From Glossina fuscipes (Eukaryota; Arthropoda; Insecta; Diptera; Glossinidae), in assembly GCF_014805625.2 (NCBI RefSeq), contig NW_023998414.1, positions 24,414,577 through 24,478,576 of the forward strand: a stretch of DNA of 64,000 bases, in the 5' to 3' direction. The translations under genes were made by a program, and so were the position numbers. The notes under the pieces are model-generated. The model ran no database searches. It saw nothing but the letters and a program-made list of their open reading frames with translations, and had not been told where the DNA came from. Each line of letters starts with the position of its first letter. Position 1 is the stretch's first letter. Positions 51,901 through 63,000 of the stretch are shown here, piece after piece.

Positions 51901-53977
51901 GGTGGACTATTTGAGAAAAAACGATCAGGGAGGAACTAAATTACCCAGTAAGCAATCTAACTTTAGATATAGTGTAAGCGCAGCACAACAAGTTGAGTTT
52001 GAGAAACCCGAAGAAAAACTCAAATGTTATCGTTCTTTAATAGTTTGAAAACGCTTTAAACACCATCTAGCACAACGGGGACTATCATTGCTGCTGATGG
52101 GTTCGGGTTCGGTGTTGCAAACTTGCCCCGATCTCCGGCAAAGTCCTTCTTCGTCTGCCTACTATTGCCTTTTTTGTCAATGAAACAACATTCCTTCGTG
52201 TCCGGACGTTCAACTTCAAAAAATGTTCGAAAACTTGTAATTTCCTCTCAACAATTTTTCAGAATATTCCCGAAAGAGGCAGATTAAATTTAGTTTTACT
52301 AAACTTGAACACATTTCTTTCACAGGAAAAAGAAAATCCCTGCCTTTTTGCCATAGAGCGACCGACAAGTAAATCTTGTCAAAATTGAATCATCACACGC
52401 ATCCTATTCTATAAAATAATAATGGTAATGAAAAAAAAAAAAAAAAGGAGCAATTTTCAGCAAGTATTTTGCTGTATACAGATCTTGTCGATCGATGGCG
52501 ATCATATTCTCAATGCCACTGCAACAAACTGCAGAGACCGCAAAAGACGATATTAACGCCGGCTATGACCAGGCGCGTTTCAACTACGGGATTTCATATA
52601 GTTAGTTAGTTATGGTAGTGTCCAAACCATTCCGGCATATATTGTTTTTATAAATGAAAACTTTTGGAACCGTTATTACATGTCATTTAATTTCTACGCG
52701 GCGAACTTAAGTATATGCTCAAGTCACATGACTTGAAATTGTTGATGTTTTTTTTTTTTCTTCTCTTTTCCATTTCGTTACATTATTCCCCTTATCATCG
52801 TTTAATGCGTACATTGTATATGCATTTGCTTTCCCTCTTTGTATTCCTTTGTGTTCCTTTAAAATGTTTACTTTTTAGTTTAACCCTAGAAGAAGAAGAA
52901 GAAGTAGAACACTTTTCAATGCATAATTAGTCTCAGGAAAATTTTGCTGCATGCATAAAGCAATTAACTTAAGCAGCTAAGTATGCATTAGGCAACGCTT
53001 TATTGGCGCCAATCTTTATCTCGGATGTGCCGCTTTACCCGATTGCCCCGCCATGGCACGCACTTATGGCATAAGAATCACATTATTGCAAAGAAAAGAT
53101 GATGAGACAGAAACATTAGATCTCTTATGGGAAAAACCCATTAATAATGATTGCCGGTAAAGTTTCTTTATAATTTCTTTGCATCTTTATTCCTGTCCAG
53201 CTCCTAAGTAATACATACATATACATCTACAAGATCTTTCCCGATTTTTCTAATATTAGCGCAATTAAGCCGAAATAAAGCAAATATTAGTCATTCGTTC
53301 AACTAAACTATGCTATCCTTCGGTCAACTGATAAACATATAAAGAGATAGTATCCCTTAAATTATTAGCTAAGGAAAGGGGTAAACAAAATATAAGTAAG
53401 AACCTTGAAGAATCTGGCATGACTTCACCTGATGGCACTCTTCACTTATTCTCGCGATAAAATAGCAAAACATATGCTTGCCTTCCATCTTCAAAGAATC
53501 CTTCCTAATATGAGATGGATTTCAAAGATGAATCTATGTATGTCGTCTAAATTTATTATACCCAATTTTTTTGTTCGATTCAGGCTTAAGCTTAGCAAGC
53601 TTAGAAACTGTTGTATTAGAGAGGATCCAAAAAATTGACCATTGAATGATTTATATTTTTCACATCAATCCAAAAACAATTTCGATCGAGAAAATTTCAA
53701 ATCCCTTTTTACATGTCAACTTTTCCAATATAAGAACTGATATGAAGAATTCATTTTGAATAGGATTCGTTTTTCGCAAAAATATACCAGTGCACAAGAA
53801 TTTTTCCGCAAAACATCTGGAATATTATAATCGGGAAGACTAACAGACAAACAAAGTGACATACAAACTTAAATCGATTAAGAAAATGTTTTTCAATGAA
53901 TGAGTGTAAGTAACATTCAATCGCACAGTCTTAGTGTACCCGACATTACAAGTTGTGTAGGGTATTAAAAAAAAAAA

Positions 53978-54008
<31 letters not shown>

Positions 54009-57000
54009 ATATGATGAATATTTTACCCTCTTGCGTTTGTGTCTGTGTCCGCGTTTATTACAAAATGGAGACTTATAATTGGTGAGCGAGTGAAAGTGAT
54101 ATCAAACTTTATTAAGTTCGTTGCAGAGTTTAGCCATTAAAAATGAAGATCGCAGGACAAGGTCACCAGTGTTACGAAATGAGTTCGCAAATACAAATTA
54201 ATGGAAAGCTATAACGGAATAGTGTGCTTTGAACTTTTGAAATTTTTCAGCTTGTATTCAAGTTTAAAAATTTCTCGGAAAATCGTTTCAATCGTTTCTT
54301 TTTCTTTTTTTTTTTTTTTTTTTTTGTTTTTTTTTTAAAAAATATTACATGTCAAAAAAAAAAAAGGAAAAATAAACAAAAAATTGTTTGAAATATTGCA
54401 AAAATGTTGTTGTTGTTGTTGTTGTTTTTTTTGTAATATTCCCCATCAATCACCGATTCCGGGAACTGAACGATAGTGAAGTGAAACGCAACACATGCAA
54501 TGCATGCTTCTCTCGCCGATATTAGTCTTTGCAGTCGCAGTCAAAAATAAACAAAAAAGAAAAAAGTAATGCTGTTTTCTTTTAGTTTTTCAGTTTTAGG
54601 AAAAAATTACTTTTTTTTTTTTTTATATTCAATTCTCACACTCACCAACCGACAATCATCTATACAATCGCTATAATTGTATATCCGTTCAGTTACGCCT
54701 CAATACACTGGCTATACATACATTTCTATTAATTTATATAATGTATATATATATATATGCGTCTGGCTCAATAATTGTTTAGATTTGTGTAAAGCAGTAA
54801 ACCGTTGTAGGTTTTTTGTTTTTTTCATTTTCTAAGGAAAACCGATTGAGTTACTGATTTTTAAATAGAGATCTATGTGGAAATAAAGTGTAATTAAATA
54901 GTTTACTTATAAAAAACAAAAAAAGATAAATAAATAAATAACCAAAAAAAAAAAAAAAAAAATGAAAAGAAAAACCAAATAAAAGCAAATCAAATAAATA
55001 AATAAAAGTAAAAAAAAAAATAAATAAAAAAATGATCAATTCATATAGAAATTAAATGTAAAATTAAACATAAAACTTATGCCGGAAATTTAATAATATT
55101 TCAGGAGAAGTATTTGCGCGAAAACAAAACAAATAAATTCGTAGTTTCGCTTTTGCAAAGGAAGTTGAATATATCAACAGGTGCCTGACATATGTATATA
55201 TATATATATATATATATATGCATGCATATGTATACATATATATTAATGTGACGCGGTGGTGGTTTTGCAAAAACGAGGGTCTGACGACAATGTCGTCTGA
55301 AACGTCTCCGAAAAGAAACCGCATTTGATTTTTAGTTTCATAGCCAACCCAGTCATTATACAGTTTTTTTATTTTTTATTTTTTATTTTTTTTTTATGTT
55401 TGTTTGTTTGTTTGAACGGAAGTGCATTAATTTTCATGGCCTGTTATCTCCCCCTTAGTCTTTTTACCATACACATATATAGACGCATATGCTTCAGTTG
55501 GTTTCAGCTTTTTTCCCATTTTTTTCATGCATTAAACACTATGCAGGGAACGTTACACACAACGATAAATACTCGCAACGGCAGGTTGAATTGACGGCAC
55601 AAGTCGTTAGAATTTACCAAATGTATATCAGAAATGATTTATGATTGAGAAGACGATCCCCATTATTGCCATTATTAATGTTATGATCTTTACATTCGTT
55701 TGTCACGTATCTTTTGCAATTTACTGCAATAATTTATTACAAGCTGTATATGAACTATTATCGAATTGATCTTTAGTATCTGGTTACAAAGTAGGTACAC
55801 AAATTGAAATAATAGAAAAAACGAATCACATACATACTCAATCGCATATAAGAAATCTTAGAAGATACTCACACTTCTTGTGCAACATAAGCGATTTCTG
55901 CAGAAATAGATTAACCTCAGTACAGATTATTTCATATTGTAACGTCTACAGGCGTGTAAGAAATGTAACCAAAAAATGAAGCCAACCTATAGGCTTATTA
56001 GGTTTATATATTTATATAAGCAACAACGTGCCCTCGCCAGCGAGGGAAGCCATCACATCTCACTTCGAAGGCATGGGTATGGACAAAACTCTCATTTCTA
56101 CGCAAGGTAAGCCCTATCTATCTGATTACTTAATACCCTTATGACATTGGAATAAAATCAAAACAATTAAGTGACAGGTCGAAAATCCGACAGCCCGGAC
56201 GATTCATATCTAATCGCCAAGGTCTCTTAACTATTGAAAAATGCATGCATCTGTACTCTGTGCGACTTATCGAATTGAGCACCATGACGCCTGTAGTTCA
56301 CATAGTTCACATAGACTCTAATGCTTTTAGTTAATCAGCATTACGTGACGCAGTCACTTTTGTTTTCTGGAGCAGCTAAAAAGGATTTTTTGCGTTTGAA
56401 GGAATTAAAAAAAAAATCATATTTCCACGAAGAATATTTTATGTTTTAGGCGTCCGCCTATAACAGAACGAGTTCTTTGCGATAGGATGAGTGGTGGCTG
56501 TCAGTCGTTTTTGAGATAAGTAAAAGCATAGAACAAATATAATACTTTTCTGAATAATGCTCAGATTTTCACCGTTACACAGCCGATGTCCTTCTTAGTT
56601 GTGTAGTGTAGTAATGTCGATTTATGATTCCCTTTACTGTATCTAGCATACAACATGCAGATTCGATTTATGTTTAACTATCTAGAGATAAAAGCTTTTT
56701 AATTGCTTGTAGTACAAAGTCTCCTTTCGGAATCGTAAGTAATCCAGGATTTAGCCCCTAGAACAGCGATGAATAGAGCAATGAGGTTTTAATAAATTAC
56801 TTTTCAGAAAAAGTTTATAGCTAAGATTGCTCTTAAACGATTTGAGGGTAATTTGCAATAATAATACTGAGAGGTGAGAATTATAGTAAAATAAAAATTT
56901 ATATAAAAATGATGTAAATGATTAAAGAAATTAGCTCAGAGTAGAGCATTTTCTTCATTAATAATAAAAGAGAAAACGATTGTCTTTGAAATCCTTTTGC

Positions 57001-60000
57001 ATGTTCTGCATAAATCGTCATAAACTTAACCAATAAAAAAAAAAAAATGATGAAAAATATAATAAGGAAGAAATAAACAAAATCTCGTATCGAAAAAAAA
57101 TGAAAAAATATATTAAATAAACTTTAAAAGCAAATCTCCGACATAGCAAGAAGTAATGGTTTTTTTTTTTTTTGTTTTTTATGAATTGATATTAAATTTA
57201 GTTTAGAAAAGTTTGCTTGCTTAAGGGAGATGCATTGTCTCCCTTGCCATCTCTTTGTCCCACTCTCTGCCTGGCTCGTCAACACCATCATCCCAACCCT
57301 TCTGTCACGAAGTCTCTACCACTCTCTATTTCTATCTACCTATCTACCTATCTATCTTTCTATCTATCTATCTCTCTCTTTCTGTATACGTAGAGTATAT
57401 TTTAACTTTGCAAACTTTTCAAATAATTAATTATAGAGTTTTTTCTTTGATTGCAGTATGGGACTTAAAAATTTCTCGTTTGTTCAGATAACGCTACGTA
57501 TGATATGTAAAAAAACAAAAAAAAAAAAAATATATATATATATATATAAAATAAAATTTCCCCCGGTGCCAGTATATATTTGCAATTATTTACTAAAAGC
57601 AATAACAATAATTTTTAAATTAAATTAACAAATGATATAAATTAATCTTTAAATTTTATGATGTCTCGGAGTTATTTATGCATAAAAGAAAAAAAAAAAA
57701 AACAAATTTCTCTTGTTAGATTTTTATATGCGACAGCGCACAGAAAGTGAATGTAGTCGGGAAAAATTCCATACAAATCATATTTTTGACACCACAGACA
57801 CAAAACACACAAACACGCACACATATACAACAGTTAGTTATGAGTTATTAAGTAAAATTCATTTTATTTATTTTTCTTTCTTTTTTTTTTATTTTTTTTT
57901 TTTATTTGTACTTTTTCTTGTTAGTGAAAAATGATTATATGCCACCGCCAGCCTACAATTGCAATAAATATTAATAATGAATATTTCCCTTATTCCCGTG
58001 CATTGTGAATGCAACGTTGCATGGCAAGGTAGAGGTTACAGCATCTTCATTACGTATAGGCTGCCGCTGTTGCTATTGCTATTGCTGTTACTGTTACTAT
58101 TATTACTGCTCCTATCGTGCTTGCTGTTGGTTGTTATTTAAATAATAAAGTAAAGAAAACAAAGCATGTCTTGACTGTCTTGACAAGATTAATAATAACA
58201 AAAAAAAAAAAAAATAAAAAAAAAAATAAAGGGAAAAACTATTAAGAATATGTTCGAGAAATGCGTGATATTAATACACCTACGTTGAACACCCACACAC
58301 GTTCACATCTAAAGTAATCTTTTCAGTTTAAATAAAGGCAAAAAAACAATTTGTGTACTTAACATCAATATGTAGTATTAGACAGGCATATGCGGGAGAA
58401 TAGGCCCATGTACCCACACACATATATATATATATATATTAACATTGAGTTATTAACATTAGTAGTTTGTTAGAGCAACGAGAAATTAATTTATTTTTCA
58501 TTACATTCATAGGCAACAATTTATGGTTTGAAAGTAACATTCATTCATTTATGTTTCAAATTTTCTCCAGAGATAGATAAAAAGCCAAAAACAAAAAAAA
58601 AAAACAAAGAGAGTAAAGAGTGAAAGTACAGTAAAAGCTTTTATAAATGCCCAAATGCACAAACTCAGAACAGAAATTTCTGGTTTTTTTTTTTTTTTTT
58701 TTTTTTGAGTTATTTCCGCTTAACCGATAAACAACTAAGTGCTTCTTAACTTTCTCCGCATACAAATAAAAAATAATGAAAGGTTTTTCTTCGGTTTTTA
58801 AAAGTCCAATATATTCCTTTGGGTTTCTTCTTTATTTCGGAATTGTATTGAATGTCTTTTATCGCAATGTTTCTTTCCTATAGTTTAAGTGATAAATTGC
58901 ATTTAAGTTCAAAACTTGCACTGAGACTGCAATGTTGGCAGCAAATCGACATTTGCAATATCTTGCCATAAGTCATCATACTGTTTTCGGCCCAACTAGA
59001 CGTGATAATAGTAATAGTAATTGACATCATTATCTTATGCTCGGATACGAATGATCTTAGTCCATCCAAATCTCAAATTCTCTTTGAATTTTAGCGATCA
59101 GCTTGCATTAAACTAAGACTGATTGCTTATATGATCGCGTTGACTTAAGACATAAAGCGTTACATAATTTCAATACATGCTCCCTCAATTAAAATCGAAA
59201 AGTTTCAAAGTCTTCCATTGAATGCATTAAATAGAAAAAAATTGATTGTCTTGTTAGCAATTGATGTTTACAACGTTAATAATATTTTTATCGCACATAT
59301 ATATATATATTCAGAATTCGGCTAAAGAATTCGCCCAAAAATGACATAGAGTTCATAAAGAATTAACGAATCTTAACATGGCTTCACTCTCGCAAAATAT
59401 ACCAACCAACAAAACACATGTTTATTGTTTACGATTGAGTGATAAGCTATGCTTTTGGGGAAGCATAGATGTGCCGAAACTCTTATCACGGCGTGGTGAT
59501 CTCTGAAAACCGTCTTGACGCGCAAAGAAGAGTTTAAGGCTTGGACTATCTGTAACTTGGCGACAAGTTTTCCGAAAGACAGCTTAGGAATACACTGAAA
59601 GAAGCACTATTTTCTCATAGATTATTGCTAAGAAGGAAATACTAACCAACCAGCTGGTAACTGGTTGCGTAAAATACGTTGATATAGTAATAGTCGAGAG
59701 CAAGGCACCGCCATCCATGTCAGTTGGTCAGCACCCGATGCTAATATATCTTGAAGAAGGGTAGTCCGGTGTTTGCCGGCCGGGATTGTATAGTTAATCC
59801 GAAGGCACATGAAGCACGGCTAAAGCTTTCATAGTCTAACTTTAAACTCCACGAGGATAAGAAGCGCACTCACTATGTGACGAGTACCTGTGGGTAGATG
59901 TGATAGCATCGGTATTCTGCAGATTGGTTCTTGCCACGATCCTTCGGGGACAAGCTTGCCTATTTACATACATATGGAAACCGCGATGGCAGCTAGTATG

Positions 60001-63000
60001 TTCAGTATCCAGTTTAAACGCAGCAATTAACCAAAGTGTGAATTCTGACTGCTGAATACGGCTTTTCGGGGCGCCACGTGATGGTTGTGGTTTCCATCAT
60101 TTCTAAAGCGAATAATTAGAGCTAATGATAGGCCTCAGCATTCCCCAGAGAGGGGGTTTATTGAGCCATACACAATAAACATATCTGGTTTCTCTAGTGC
60201 AGTTTAGGCCCTTAGCTTATAGGGATTGCCTAACGCTCTGGATGGCGCCGGTTACGCAAAAGCAAAGACTCATTTGCATAACTATAAAAAATTGAAGCAA
60301 TTTTACATAGGATTATAATTAATAATCGTTATAGAATTGCATTTGTATAGAGTGCGACAAAAACTTCACTATTATCAATTTATGCTTTTGATGATATGAG
60401 ACCAATGGTCGATGACGATCGTTATTTTCTCATTCTCGGGTCGGGCTCGACTTCATTTGAACACTTACAAGGTAAGTTGATTATAAAAAAAATCCCATAT
60501 ATTTAAATGGACTTATATCGTAATCTATATGCACACACTTTCAAATTAATATTTGTGCAAATCTTTATTTAATTATGACAGAGTATTCGAATTAGATAAG
60601 GTTATCGTGAAAAAATTTTTATATGTGCAAAAACTGATTCGATTTTGCACTATAATATCAAATATAGAGAGGAAAAATGAATGTTAATATGACTATAAAG
60701 GGTCATCATTGATGCATAAATTATGCCATATATTACTCTATCACACAAAGGATTCTTGGTTAAGTTAAACTACAATACTATATATATATATATATATATA
60801 TCTGTATATATGTAAAATTACCTATAATAAGATATAAGATAATGTCCTAGTATTCGTCTTAATGTCTAATGATTAGTTTTTAGTAGGAAATATATTTGCG
60901 TGTCCTAGATGATCATTTCAAATAGACTTTACTGTAATTAAATTTGGAAATAGAGATACGAATATCACATGATTGTTCGTTTAATGTTTCCTTATGGATT
61001 TCTTTTGATTTATTATTAAAGACTTTTGTATGCTTTAGTCTTATAAAATAACAAAATAACAAAAGAAAAAAAAAAAACACACACACACACACACACACAC
61101 ACAAATATTGTTAAATACATCTTATGAAGAGAGACGACAATCTGTTTATAATCACCCTTGAGGCATTTGAAATTCTCCATTCCTATTAATATGTAGCAGA
61201 TAGAAAGGCTATAAGATCGTATAAATTTTGAAATAACGCTACAATTGCATATTTAGAGCAAAAATAATCCCGCGGATCACGCGTCCAGAATTGCAAGTAA
61301 AGCAAAAAAAGATTTGCATGCATGTGCGTGACTGCCGAAGATGCTTGACTTGAAAGATTCGCCCAATTTAAAGCAAAGACGACTGCCGTACTTCTTTTAT
61401 GTCTTTATTTACACAAAATAACCTTCACAGCCGAACAACTCAACTGTCTAATACAATCACTTACAATTTATTTACATACGATCAAAGTAACAGACAGAAA
61501 GCCTAGACACTGCCATCATCATCATCATCGTCATCATCATCATCATCGTTAAATTTATTATTGTTAACGCGCATACAAAAAATATAAAAAAAAAAACCAA
61601 AAAAAAAAAAAAAAAGAAAAGGAAAACTATAATTTATGGTAAAATAACAATGAACTTTGTTGTTGTCGCTGTTGCTTTTTTTTCTCTTCTAATATATAAC
61701 TAACTCTCTTCAGGGCCTGTGACGGTTGGCTTAGCAAAGCTCTATTATATAATTGGCCATTGAACTTGAAATACTTTTTTTATATATGTACTTTTTCCTA
61801 ACTATTGTATAAAATCAGTTAAGAAAAGATTAAAGATGAGACAGAGATTAAATTGTTATAGCTTCGGGTAGAGATAGAAAATCCTATAATAACATAACCA
61901 ACAAAAATGTGAAGCAATTACAATGAATAAATCAATGAATAAATGAATAGCTTTAAAATTCGTAGAAATTTCAGGAATCAGTAATAATCATATTATTATG
62001 ATTATTGCAAAGGAGCTAAATATGCATCGGATACTCGATACAGAATTCTTTGAATTCGGAAATTTATCGACTAAGTTTGAAAGGAGATATCAGAGTCTCG
62101 AGAGACTGATTGATTGATGGGAAAATTTCAAAAATTTTTTTTTTGTTTTTTTTTTTTTCTTTTTAATTAACAACAATTAACTAATATGTCAAAATGGTTT
62201 GCCGCTTGTCAGTAGCGAGATGCAAAGATCTTTTAAAATCAATCAATTCGCCAAATGACATCATATGAGAAGAAAGTCGCAAAACCTTATCCAGATGACG
62301 TAACGAGAAAATAAAAACGATGCCTGCAACGCGTTACAGTAACTAAATCCTATATAAGTTTTATAGCAGATGTCTTTTCATCTTTTAAAAAAGAAACTCC
62401 ATATCCCTATCATATCGTATTTAGTAGACTTTAGAAATTCTATACAATCACGTATAAGAAATGCCCGATAGCAAATGATGTAAATGATATTCTCAATGCT
62501 GTTGCTTTACTTCAAAACTCTATTGCAGGATTTATCTCATAGAATATGTGTTAGAGGAAATGCCCCACAAGATGTTTGCAGTTGCTGTGAAAACAGGGTC
62601 TGATAATAAAAGCCTTATTGCACATATTTGTAATGAGTTTGTTTTACTTCAAAAATCTGTTGCAGGATTTATTCTTATATACCCCATGCATAGCTAATGT
62701 CCAAGCAAAAGTTCTTTCTTTGTATGCGAAGGAAAAGTGTTAAGCGTGCTCAGTGAGTGCATTAGGTGATCTGGGATGAGTAATATTTGACGATGGGAAG
62801 ATTTTATTCGCGACAAGTGCTACTCATTTTGAACGATTAGTCATTAGCATAATTTTTATCGTCTTGCACTTACAATTTACGACTGCAGATGTTGCGCATT
62901 ACCTCATTACATGTATATATTCGGTTTACAAATATTTCGCACTTAAATTTTATGCAATTTTTCGTTTTCTTTTTACTTCACAGAAAAAGCTATTTATCAG

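Noticed and set aside
52980..53070. Short plus-strand frame with a coding look ([19 protein letters not shown])
   Set aside because: Only about 33 codons between stops, no convincing splice sites and no recognised family.
54851..55039. Phe-rich minus-strand frame
   Set aside because: Product of A-rich low-complexity sequence (AAAT and A runs), not a protein.
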